Source: Corynebacterium sp. 13CS0277
GTDB taxonomy: Bacteria > Actinomycetota > Actinomycetes > Mycobacteriales > Mycobacteriaceae
Direction: 5' to 3'
Assembly (NCBI RefSeq): GCF_002994655.1
Contig: NZ_PPDL01000003.1
Location: forward strand, 62,001-126,000
Length of the DNA stretch: 64,000 nt
Shown here in pieces: positions 56,699 through 64,000 of the stretch. Every line of letters begins with the position of its first letter. Position 1 is the stretch's first letter. The translations under genes were made by a program, and so were the position numbers. The notes under the pieces were generated by a model. That model was given only the letters and a program-made list of their open reading frames with translations. It did not search any database and had not been told where the DNA came from.

Positions 56699-57585
56699 GG
56701 TCAACTCCTTTTTCTTTTCAGTCGGGTGTGAACGGTTGTTTTAAGGAAACAAGGGGTATCTCAGTGCCCGTGGCGACCGGGTGGGGTCGGCCTGGCACGG
56801 ATGGCGGCGGTGGCCTGTGCGCGGGGTGTGCGCACGGGGACGCGAGCGGCGTCCCAGGCTCCGTGGCCGCGCCCCGGGCGGGGTGCCCGGGGGAGAAGCA
56901 CGCCACCGGCGACAGTGTGGGGAAAGGCACAGTCGCTTGCTGCGCGGTCCGCGCGGGCGCGGCACCGCCTCGTGGTGGGGTGCGTGGAGTTGTGTGTGGC
57001 CCCAAGGCAGGGTCGGATACCTCGTTGTGTGCTCAGCTGAGGCTCTCGCGCGAGGCGGGGGCGAGTGCCGGCGGCGATTGCGCCAGTCGGGTGTTTCGCC
57101 CGCGCATCGCTGTCGCGGCAGTGGACTCACTGCGAGTGTGACGTGCGAGCAGCATTCATGTGAGCGGCCATGCATCATGCTAAACCATGTGAAAACTGCC
57201 ACAAAAACCCGTGCATACGCTGTGAAATGCTCATTCTGCCCCCGTTTGCATGTGGGTTCTCGGGCTGTGTGCGGTGCGTGGATTCCCCCTATCCAGCACC
57301 ATTAGGACTCCTCCGCGAGATGTGCATGTACCACTTTTTCCATCAAACTATGGCCGCTATCACGTGAGCAAGCTCATGGAGGTGCTGTGGCCGCCGACAT
57401 GCCCGCAGCCCCCGCATGACCCCGCCGCGGGGCGCGGCGTGACCCGCGCCCGGCGTGCCGGCGGCGGGGTGGATCCTCGCCGTGGCGGTGGGGCGTGCGT
57501 GCTGCAGAAATGCCAGCCGGTGTGTCCTGGGGCGGGGGCTGGGGTTGGGTGCGGAGGCGGGGCGTGGACTGGGCTGTTGCGCCTG
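56699..57585. other. Divergent spacer, lctP and argS
   Basis: About 890 bp without a supported gene. The part 57130-57370 is notably AT-richer than its surroundings and holds a Cys-rich short frame (57170-57367). Promoters of lctP and argS are expected at its ends. Confidence 0.4.
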
Positions 57586-57591
57586 ATAAAC
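57586..57591 (+). promoter_or_regulatory. Extended -10 of argS-lysA
   Basis: TAAACT with TG two bases earlier; TGGACT at 57564-57569 is a fair -35 at 16 bp. ATG 57601 is 9 nt downstream and lacks a Shine-Dalgarno, so the message may be leaderless. Confidence 0.6.
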
Positions 57592-57600
57592 TTTCCGCTC

Positions 57601-59259
57601 ATGACTCCCACAGATCTCGCACAGCTTGTGCACAGCACTGCTCACCGTGTCCTGACCGACCGGGGCCTCGACGTCTCTGTCCTCCCCGCGCCGGAGAAGG
57701 TTGTGGTGGAGCGCCCCCGGAACCCGGAGCACGGCGACTACGCCACCAACCTGGCGTTGCAGATCGCGAAGAAGGTGGGGATGAACCCCCGCGAGCTCGC
57801 CGAGGCGCTCGCGGCGGCACTCGCCGAGGATGCCGGCATTGAGGTCTGTGAGGTGGCCGGCCCCGGCTTCATTAATATCCGCCTGGCGGCCGCCGCCCAG
57901 GGCGAGCTTGTCAACGTCATCCTCGCCCAGGGCGACGCCTATGGCCACAGCGATGCCTACAAGGATCTCAAGGTCAACCTGGAGTTCGTCTCCGCGAACC
58001 CGACCGGCCCCATCCACTTGGGTGGTACCCGCTGGGCGGCCGTGGGCGATGTGCTGGGCCGCGTGCTGGCAGCCCAGGGCGCGCAGGTGACCCGCGAGTA
58101 CTACTTCAACGACCACGGCACCCAGATCGACCGTTTCGCCCGCTCGCTGGTGGCCGCCGCCAAGGGCCTGCCCACCCCGGAGGACGGCTACGGCGGCGAG
58201 TACATCCAGGACATCGCCCAGCAGGTCATCGCGCAGCAGCCCGGCATCATGGAGCTCGGCGAGGAGGAGATGCAGGAAGCCTTCCGCGCTGCCGGCGTGG
58301 AGCTGATGTTCGCCCACATCAAGCGCACCCTGCACGAGTTCGGCACCGACTTCGATGTGTTCTTCCACGAGAACTCCCTGTTCGAGTCGGGTGCGGTGGA
58401 TCGTGCTGTGCAGCAGCTGAAGGACTCCGGCAACCTCTACGAGGCGGACGGGGCGTGGTGGCTGAAGTCCACCGATTACGGTGACGACAAGGACCGCGTG
58501 GTCATCAAGTCCGACGGCAACGCCGCCTACATTGCCGGCGATATCGCCTACGTGGCCGACAAGTTCGACCGCGGCCACAACCTGGCGATCTACATGCTGG
58601 GCGCGGATCACCACGGCTACATTGCCCGCCTCAAGGCGGCGGCTGCGGCTCTGGGTTACGACGCCAACCAGGTGGAGGTCATGATTGGCCAGATGGTCAA
58701 CCTCGTCGCCGGTGGTGAGGTCAAGCGCATGTCGAAGCGTGCCGGCACTGTGGTGACCCTCGACGACCTCGTGGAGGCGATTGGCGTGGACGCCGCCCGC
58801 TACGCGCTCGTGCGCTCCTCCGCGGACTCCTCCCTCGACATCGACATGGACCTGTGGACCTCCCAGTCCTCCGATAACCCGGTCTTCTATGTGCAGTACG
58901 GCTACGCCCGCCTGTGCTCCATCCAGCGCAAGGCCGACGAGCTGGGGGTCTCGGCCGCCAACCCGGACGTGGCGCTTCTCACCGAGCCCCGCGAGGGCGA
59001 CCTCATCCGCACCCTGGGTGAGTTCCCCGCTGTCGTCACCGCCGCCGCTGAGCTGCGGGAGCCGCACCGCATCGCCCGCTACGCCGAGGAGCTGGCGGCG
59101 ACGTTCCACCGCTTCTACGACTCCTGCCAGATCCTGCCGAAGCAGGGCGAGGAGCCGGCCCCCATTCACACCGCCCGCCTCGCCCTGGCGCAGGCCACCC
59201 GCCAGGTGCTCGGCAATGCGCTGGGCTTGCTGGGGGTTACCGCACCGGAGCGGATGTAA
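57601..59259 (+). CDS. argS: Arginyl-tRNA synthetase
   Basis: Class I synthetase of 552 residues that charges tRNA-Arg. The N-terminal additional domain (about 1-110) is followed by [12 protein letters not shown] (about 133-144; HIGH becomes HLGG) and [12 protein letters not shown] (about 373-384, the KMSKS equivalent). The anticodon-binding DALR domain is at the C terminus ([17 protein letters not shown] onward). First gene of the argS-lysA operon, which in C. glutamicum is regulated by arginine and lysine. Confidence 0.95.
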   Translation: MTPTDLAQLVHSTAHRVLTDRGLDVSVLPAPEKVVVERPRNPEHGDYATNLALQIAKKVGMNPRELAEALAAALAEDAGIEVCEVAGPGFINIRLAAAAQGELVNVILAQGDAYGHSDAYKDLKVNLEFVSANPTGPIHLGGTRWAAVGDVLGRVLAAQGAQVTREYYFNDHGTQIDRFARSLVAAAKGLPTPEDGYGGEYIQDIAQQVIAQQPGIMELGEEEMQEAFRAAGVELMFAHIKRTLHEFGTDFDVFFHENSLFESGAVDRAVQQLKDSGNLYEADGAWWLKSTDYGDDKDRVVIKSDGNAAYIAGDIAYVADKFDRGHNLAIYMLGADHHGYIARLKAAAAALGYDANQVEVMIGQMVNLVAGGEVKRMSKRAGTVVTLDDLVEAIGVDAARYALVRSSADSSLDIDMDLWTSQSSDNPVFYVQYGYARLCSIQRKADELGVSAANPDVALLTEPREGDLIRTLGEFPAVVTAAAELREPHRIARYAEELAATFHRFYDSCQILPKQGEEPAPIHTARLALAQATRQVLGNALGLLGVTAPERM

Positions 59260-60726
59260 ATGAGCGCACGTTTTTCTCCCTCCCCCCAGGTGGCCGGCGG
59301 CGGCCACGCCGCTGAGACCTCCGTGCCGGCCAGCCCCACCCCGGCGCCGCCCCCGCAGCAGCCGGTGGCCGTCACCGACTTCAACGAGCTGCCCGCCCAC
59401 GTGTGGCCGCGTACCACCCGCCGCGAGGAGGACGGGCAGGTCACCATCGGTGGTGTGTCGCTGAGCCGCTTGGCGCACACCTACGGCACCCCGCTGTTCG
59501 TCGTCGACGAGGATGATTTCCGCTCCCGCTGCCGGGACATGGCGCAGGCGTTCGGCGGCGGCGAGTTCGTGCACTACGCCTCGAAGGCGTTCCTCACCAC
59601 CACCATCGCCCGGTGGGTGGACGAGGAGGGCCTCAACCTCGACGTGGCGTCCCTCGGCGAGCTGCAGGTGGCGTTGGCCGCCGGCTTCCCCGCGGCGCGG
59701 ATCACTGCCCACGGCAACAACAAGTCGCCGGAGTTCCTCCGTACCGTCGTCCGGGAGGGCGTCGGCCAGCTGGTGCTGGACAGCCACCAGGAGCTCGAGC
59801 TGCTCGACATGATGGCGGCCGCGCAGGGCACCGTGCAGGACGTGCTGGTGCGCGTGAAGCCCGGCATTGAGGCCCACACCCACGAGTTCATCGCCACCAG
59901 CCACGAGGACCAGAAGTTTGGTTTCTCCCTGGCCTCCGGGTCGGCGCACGCGGCCGCGCTCGCGGCCGTCCGCGCGGAGAACCTCCGCCTCGTGGGCTTG
60001 CACTGCCACGTCGGTTCCCAGGTGTTCGACGCCGAAGGTTTCTCCCTCGCCGCGGAGCGCGTGCTGGGCCTGTGGGGCCAGCTGCAGCGCGACATTGCCG
60101 AGGTTGACCCGGCGGCCGTCGACGCCCTCGAGGTCCTCGACCTGGGTGGCGGCTACGGTATCGCCTACACCGCGGACGAGAAGCCCTTGGACGTGGCGGC
60201 TGTCGCTGCGGACCTCATTTCCCGCGTGCAGGGCTACGCCGCAGCCTTGGGCCTCACCCCGCCGAAGGTCATGGTGGAGCCCGGCCGCGCCATCGCCGGC
60301 CCGTCCACGGTGACGATGTACGAGGTGGGCGTGATCAAGAACGTCACCATCGGTGACAATGCCCAGCGCCGCTACGTCGCCGTCGACGGCGGCATGAGCG
60401 ATAACATTCGCCCCTCCCTCTACCAGGCGGAGTACGACATCCGGATGGTCAACCGCATGTCGGATGCGGATCTGGTCGGCACCCGCGTGGTGGGTTCCCA
60501 CTGCGAGTCCGGCGACATCCTCATCAACGATGCGCCGATGCCGGACGATGTGGCGATGGGTGACCTGGTGGCCCTGGCGGCGACTGGCGCGTACTGCTTC
60601 GGCATGTCGAGCCGGTACAACCACATGCTGCGCCCCGCGGTCGTCAGCGTCCGTGGCGGCCAGGCCCGTCTCATGGTGCGCCGGGAGACCATCGAGGACG
60701 TCCTCGCCCTCGAGATGGGGCTCTAA
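59260..60726 (+). CDS. lysA: Diaminopimelate decarboxylase
   Basis: Converts meso-diaminopimelate to lysine, the last step of lysine synthesis. PLP Lys in HYASKAF near residue 108, GGGYG near 300 for phosphate binding, EPGRAIAG near 340 and the substrate motif HCESGD near 410 are all present. The start ATG follows directly on the argS stop (TAAATG). The first 38 residues are Pro/Ala-rich and not family-typical, so a later start is possible; the total is 488 residues against about 445 in C. glutamicum. Confidence 0.95.
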   Translation: MSARFSPSPQVAGGGHAAETSVPASPTPAPPPQQPVAVTDFNELPAHVWPRTTRREEDGQVTIGGVSLSRLAHTYGTPLFVVDEDDFRSRCRDMAQAFGGGEFVHYASKAFLTTTIARWVDEEGLNLDVASLGELQVALAAGFPAARITAHGNNKSPEFLRTVVREGVGQLVLDSHQELELLDMMAAAQGTVQDVLVRVKPGIEAHTHEFIATSHEDQKFGFSLASGSAHAAALAAVRAENLRLVGLHCHVGSQVFDAEGFSLAAERVLGLWGQLQRDIAEVDPAAVDALEVLDLGGGYGIAYTADEKPLDVAAVAADLISRVQGYAAALGLTPPKVMVEPGRAIAGPSTVTMYEVGVIKNVTIGDNAQRRYVAVDGGMSDNIRPSLYQAEYDIRMVNRMSDADLVGTRVVGSHCESGDILINDAPMPDDVAMGDLVALAATGAYCFGMSSRYNHMLRPAVVSVRGGQARLMVRRETIEDVLALEMGL

Positions 60727-60750
60727 GGCCACCGACACGCACAACTAAGC

Positions 60751-60810
60751 AGTCCCCCTGCCCCAGGCACCCCACGTGAGCGACGTGGGGCACCTGCGGG
60801 CCGGGGGACT
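60751..60810 (+). terminator. Terminator of argS-lysA
   Basis: Outer AGTCCCCC/GGGGGACT (60751-60758 with 60803-60810) and inner CCCCACGT/ACGTGGGG (60770-60777 with 60783-60790), then TTCGT. Confidence 0.82.
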
Positions 60811-60947
60811 TCGTGCGTGGGGCGGGGTGTGCGGTGAGCGGCATTCGCGGGCGTCATACACACGTCTTCACACTGAGCCCGAACCCCGCCTGGGTACGCC
60901 GGGGGAGAACGGCCTTGGCCAAAAAGGGGGAGGGGAGTAAAAAGACG

Positions 60948-60985
60948 ACCGCGCCGCCCCGGTGGTGGTCCGGGGACGGCGCGGT
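60948..60985 (-). terminator. Terminator of the small exported-protein operon
   Basis: ACCGCGCCG/CGGCGCGGT (60948-60956 with 60977-60985) and CCCCGG/CCGGGG, followed on the minus strand by CGTCTTTTTAC. Confidence 0.88.
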
Positions 60986-61017
60986 GAGAAAAAGCCTGCG
61001 CGTGCGCGCGGGGCGTT

Positions 61018-61281
61018 TTACTGCGGCAGGGCGATCGGCTGGATCAGGTGCTGGTCGACAGCCCAGTTGTAGGCACCGACGACGATGGCGACGATGATGC
61101 CGTAGCGCAGGACGCTGGCGGCGGAGCCGACGGCGACGGAGCCGAGGCCGGCGCTCAGGGTGGCGGAGGCGGCGGTGGCGTCGAGGTCGGTGTCAGCCGG
61201 GGCAGCGACAGCCACACCGGTGCCGGTGAGCAGTGCTGCGGAGGTAGCGACGGCGACGAGGCCCTTGGAGAAGCGAGTCAT
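61018..61281 (-). CDS. Small exported membrane-associated protein, QHLIQP family (copy 1)
   Basis: An 87-residue protein. Residues 1-27 are a signal peptide (MTRFSKGLVAVATSAALLTG, cleavage near AVA-A). After a short Asp/Ala/Ser region comes one hydrophobic helix (about 58-76), and the end reads YNWAVDQHLIQPIALPQ. The 84-residue protein encoded 58 bp upstream has the same plan and almost the same end, so the two are paralogues. Similar small proteins lie between lysA and hom in C. glutamicum, as I recall, without known function. ATG 61281 has AAGGA at a long distance. The pair ends at a strong terminator. Confidence 0.75.
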   Translation of the reverse strand: MTRFSKGLVAVATSAALLTGTGVAVAAPADTDLDATAASATLSAGLGSVAVGSAASVLRYGIIVAIVVGAYNWAVDQHLIQPIALPQ

Positions 61282-61339
61282 GAAAAAATCACGTCCTTGA
61301 AAACGATGAAATGAGGGATGGGGGTGGTGGCGTGTGCTC

Positions 61340-61594
61340 TTAGGCGGTGCGCAGCGGCTGGATGAGGTGCTGCTGGACCATGAAGTTGTACACGCCGACG
61401 AGGATGACGCCGGAGATGGCCAGGCCCACGGCCTGCGATGCCAGGGAGGAACCGGTGTTGGCCAGGGAGGTCACGGCGGAGGTCGGGGAACCGCTGGTGG
61501 CCTCATCCGGGTTCGGGGAGGCGGCGGCGGTGCCCATGCCGAGGGACAGGGCGGTGGCGGCGGCGACGATGCCGGTGGTGATGCGACGGGTCAC
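61340..61594 (-). CDS. Small exported membrane-associated protein, QHLIQP family (copy 2)
   Basis: An 84-residue protein. It has a signal peptide (residues 1-25, VTRRITTGIVAAATALSLGM, cleavage near AAA-S), a Ser/Thr-rich stretch and a C-terminal hydrophobic helix (about 54-70), ending YNFMVQQHLIQPLRTA. GTG 61594 has GAGGAG 7 nt before it, so this copy is probably translated better than copy 1. A TATAAT at 61761-61756 on the minus strand could start the operon with a leader of about 155 nt containing two small hairpins. The function is unknown; a small envelope protein is the likeliest role. Confidence 0.75.
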   Translation of the reverse strand: MTRRITTGIVAAATALSLGMGTAAASPNPDEATSGSPTSAVTSLANTGSSLASQAVGLAISGVILVGVYNFMVQQHLIQPLRTA

Positions 61595-62214
61595 GGGGAA
61601 CTCCTCTGAAGTGTTCACAATGTGGTGTGTCCGACAAGGGACACGGGACAGTCGAGAGTGCGGTGCGGCCCTGACATACGGGGTCACACCCTTTCGGGCG
61701 AGATGCCATGTGCTGGCATCGGACCTCAAATGTTCACATCTCGAAGCTAGTGGTGATTATAAACAAAGAGTCCACAATGATGTGTTCCTTCACACGTTTG
61801 GGGGTGGCGTGACAGGCGGCTTACTCGGGGTGGCGGTGGCGCCCGGGTCCCCGCCCATGGCGCAGCTTGTGGGCCATGGTCTGCGCCCGCGCGCACGGTG
61901 TCGCACCCCCACCCGTGGGGCTGCACATGTGACGCCCTTCGCGCAGGTCTCGCCGCACGCCGGGCGCGCGCGAGGGGGCGCCACCCGGCCGCAGTCGTCC
62001 TCGTCCGCACAATGGTGCGGGCGCGTGCGCGCCCCGGCATCCCCGCCGCAGGAATCGCTGTGACGGGGTGCGTCACCTGCGCCCGCGGCGGGTGCACTCA
62101 TCCGGGGGTGCTGTGGGCTGTGCGCGCTGACGGCAGGTGTCGCCGCTGGCGCGGACGCCTGTGGGGGCGAGCCGTGGGGGGAGGGGTGTGATGCCCAGGG
62201 TGGTGGGCGCACTC
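61595..62214. other. Divergent spacer, small exported-protein operon and hom
   Basis: 620 bp. The minus-strand leader has stem-loops at 61702-61720 (GATGCCA/TGGCATC) and about 61636-61653 (GTGTCC/GGACAC). The rest (61800-62214) is GC-rich with nothing recognised. Confidence 0.4.
61756..61761 (-). promoter_or_regulatory. TATAAT -10 of the small exported-protein operon
   Basis: A consensus TATAAT on the minus strand in an AT-rich patch, about 160 nt before GTG 61594. No good -35 at 17 bp. Confidence 0.55.
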
Positions 62215-62220
62215 TAGAAT
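62215..62220 (+). promoter_or_regulatory. Candidate -10 of hom
   Basis: TAGAAT, giving a leader of about 88 nt before ATG 62315. The -35 is not evident. Confidence 0.4.
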
Positions 62221-62314
62221 GCGTGAGGTAACACTTTCGGACCTCCCGGCCGGTGGGCGCTGCCCGCACGGCGTTTGCACGGGGTCTGGTTCACACCGAT
62301 GTTTTTGGAGTGCC

Positions 62315-63652
62315 ATGAGCCAAACTGTCCCCACCCATCCCAAGCCCGGTGCCGGTGTCGGCACGGAGGTCGGCGTCGCCCTGCTGGGCTACGGCACTGT
62401 CGGCCAGGCGGTCTACCGCCTGCTGACGGAGAATTCCGAGGACTTCACCCACCGCATTGGCGGGCCCGTGGCCGTGCGCGGCGTGGCGGTGTCTGATGCG
62501 TCCAAGCCCCGCGAGGGCGTGGACCCGGCGCTGCTCACCGAGGATGCGATGGCGCTCATCAACCGTGATGACGTGGATATCGTGGTGGAGGTCATCGGTG
62601 GTATTGACTACCCGCGCACCCTGGTGCTGGCGGCGCTCAACGCCGGCAAGTCGGTCGTCACCGCCAACAAGGCCCTGGTGGCGGCCCACTCGGAGGAGCT
62701 GGCCGCGGCCGCCGATGCGGCGGGCGTGGACCTGTACTTCGAGGCGGCTGTGGCCGCCGCGATCCCGGTCGTTGGCCCGCTGCGCCGCTCCCTGGCGGGC
62801 GACAAGGTCAACTCGGTCATGGGCATCGTCAACGGCACCACGAACTTCATCCTCGACGCGATGGATTCCACCGGTGCCTCCTACGATGACATGCTCGCCG
62901 AGGCGATGGCGTTGGGCTACGCCGAGGCCGACCCGACCGCCGACGTGGAGGGCCACGACGCCGCCAGCAAGGCCGCCATCCTGGCCTCCCTGGCATTCCA
63001 CACCCGCGTGAGCTACGACGACGTCTACTGCGAGGGCATTTCGAAGATCACGGCCGCCGACGTGGAGGCCGCCCGCGCGGCCGGTTACGTCATCAAGCTG
63101 CTCGCCGTGTGCGAGCGCTTCACCGACGACGATGGGGTGGAGAAGATCTCCGCCGCCGTCCACCCGACCCTCGTGCCGCGCAGCCACCCCCTGGCGAGCG
63201 TGTCGAAGTCCTTCAACGCCGTCTTCGTCGAGGCAGAAGCCGCCGGCCGGCTCATGTTCTACGGTAACGGTGCCGGCGGCAACCCGACGGCCTCCGCGGT
63301 GCTGGGCGACCTCGTGGGTGCGGCCCGCAACCGCGTCCACGGCGGCCGCGCCCCCGGCGAGTCCACCTACGCCAACCTGCCGATTGCCGCCTTCGGGGAT
63401 ACCCGCACCCGCTACCACGTCGACATGGAAGTCGACGACCGCATTGGCGTGCTCAGCGAGGTGGCGGCGAAGTTCTCCGCCAACGGCATCAGCCTCTCGG
63501 CGGTGCGGCAGGAAGAATCCTCCGAAGGCGCCCGCCTCGTCGTGGTGACCCACAAGGCCCGGGAGCGGGATCTTGCGGCCACGGTGAATTCGATCAACGA
63601 ACTGCAGGCGGTAAAGTCCGTCAACAGTGTCATCCGACTTGAAGGTGAATAG
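62315..63652 (+). CDS. hom: Homoserine dehydrogenase
   Basis: Reduces aspartate semialdehyde to homoserine at the branch to threonine, methionine and isoleucine. The NAD(P) loop GYGTVGQ is at about residues 25-31, the catalytic region [10 protein letters not shown] near 95 and NGTTNFIL near 175. A C-terminal ACT domain (about 360-440, [20 protein letters not shown]) gives feedback control by threonine. The 445-residue length equals that of C. glutamicum Hom. ATG 62315 has TGGAG 5 nt upstream. thrC follows after 10 bp. Confidence 0.95.
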   Translation: MSQTVPTHPKPGAGVGTEVGVALLGYGTVGQAVYRLLTENSEDFTHRIGGPVAVRGVAVSDASKPREGVDPALLTEDAMALINRDDVDIVVEVIGGIDYPRTLVLAALNAGKSVVTANKALVAAHSEELAAAADAAGVDLYFEAAVAAAIPVVGPLRRSLAGDKVNSVMGIVNGTTNFILDAMDSTGASYDDMLAEAMALGYAEADPTADVEGHDAASKAAILASLAFHTRVSYDDVYCEGISKITAADVEAARAAGYVIKLLAVCERFTDDDGVEKISAAVHPTLVPRSHPLASVSKSFNAVFVEAEAAGRLMFYGNGAGGNPTASAVLGDLVGAARNRVHGGRAPGESTYANLPIAAFGDTRTRYHVDMEVDDRIGVLSEVAAKFSANGISLSAVRQEESSEGARLVVVTHKARERDLAATVNSINELQAVKSVNSVIRLEGE

Positions 63653-63662
63653 GACAACGTTT

Positions 63663-64000
63663 ATGACCTCCGCTGTGTACAACCGCTGGCCCGGCCTCAT
63701 CGCCGCCTACCGTGACCGCATGCCCTTTGCCAAGGACTGGGAGCCGGTCACCCTCCACGAGGGCAACACCCCCCTCGTGCGCGCCAACTACCTGTCGGCG
63801 ATGACCGGCTGCGACGTCTACCTCAAGGTGGAGGGCGCGAACCCCACCGGGTCCTTCAAGGACCGCGGCATGACCGTCGCCGTCACCGACGCCGTGCAGA
63901 ACGGCAAGAAGGTGCTCATGTGCGCCTCCACCGGCAACACCTCCGCCTCCGCGGCGGCGTTCGCTGCCCGCGCCGGCATCAAGAGCTGCGTGCTCATCCC
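63663..64000 (+). CDS. thrC: Threonine synthase (5' part)
   Basis: Converts O-phosphohomoserine to threonine. The first 112 residues are in the window. The PLP Lys lies in TGSFKDRGM near residue 65, and [19 protein letters not shown] is the phosphate-binding loop. The short type without the N-terminal extension is typical of actinobacteria. It is translated from ATG 63663, 10 bp after hom, with AGGA upstream. The gene continues past the right edge. Confidence 0.93.
   Translation, partial: MTSAVYNRWPGLIAAYRDRMPFAKDWEPVTLHEGNTPLVRANYLSAMTGCDVYLKVEGANPTGSFKDRGMTVAVTDAVQNGKKVLMCASTGNTSASAAAFAARAGIKSCVLI

Overview
The window is chromosomal DNA of a high-GC Corynebacterium (Actinomycetota). The evidence is gene content and order: glgA/glgC divergent, an O-methyltransferase, sigE, its ZAS anti-sigma factor, tatB, an Mrp ATPase, a DUF1003 protein, an MgtE_N/CBS protein, corA, a lipoprotein and the fused E2-E1 odhA follow one another as I remember them from C. 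glutamicum, and argS-lysA-(small secreted proteins)-hom closes the window. The species cannot be fixed from sequence alone. hom is followed directly by thrC, unlike the hom-thrB order I recall for C. glutamicum. I see no prophage, insertion sequence, CRISPR array or plasmid gene.

Layout. 1-4240: a partial GH32-like gene, acetolactate decarboxylase, and the divergent glycogen genes glgA and glgC. 5035-9267: methyltransferase, the envelope-stress pair sigE/anti-sigma, tatB and mrp. 9509-14998: membrane and magnesium-related proteins (DUF1003, PRC/MgtE_N/CBS protein, GSP17M-like protein, CorA) and a lipoprotein. 16203-26801: odhA (2-oxoglutarate dehydrogenase), a single-chain double ABC exporter with asymmetric ATP sites, an EcsC-like membrane protein and a shikimate dehydrogenase paralogue. 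26820-34157: a carboxylesterase with a long lysine-rich tail, a FhuF-type iron reductase, two uncharacterised genes and an MFS exporter. 34452-40721: DEAD-box RNA helicase with RGG repeats, a small membrane protein, a membrane-tethered HNH nuclease and PutP. 41091-50796: a same-strand genome-maintenance cluster (SNF2 helicase, SWIM protein, Mre11-like nuclease, Rad50-like ATPase without a zinc hook, SIMPL protein). 50909-56698: tRNA-Arg(CCG), the lutABC lactate oxidation operon and an LctP lactate permease. 57601-64000: argS-lysA, two tandem paralogous small exported proteins on the other strand, hom and the start of thrC.

How the parts fit. lctP imports lactate and lutABC oxidises it to pyruvate, which can feed the TCA cycle through OdhA. 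argS-lysA and hom-thrC are the aspartate-family and translation block. sigE, the anti-sigma factor and tatB form an envelope stress and secretion block. Most transcription units end in recognisable hairpin terminators, and several genes (argS, the SNF2 helicase, possibly sigE) have a TANNNT element 8-9 nt before the start codon, which suggests leaderless mRNAs.

For follow-up I rate highest the tandem small exported proteins that share a QHLIQP terminus, the hook-less Rad50/Mre11-like pair inside the SNF2-SWIM cluster, the esterase with the lysine-rich tail, the two nested inverted repeats upstream of lutA, and the 60-nt imperfect hairpin at 38964-39023. Species-level statements and comparisons with C. 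glutamicum or M. tuberculosis rest on general knowledge, not on a search.
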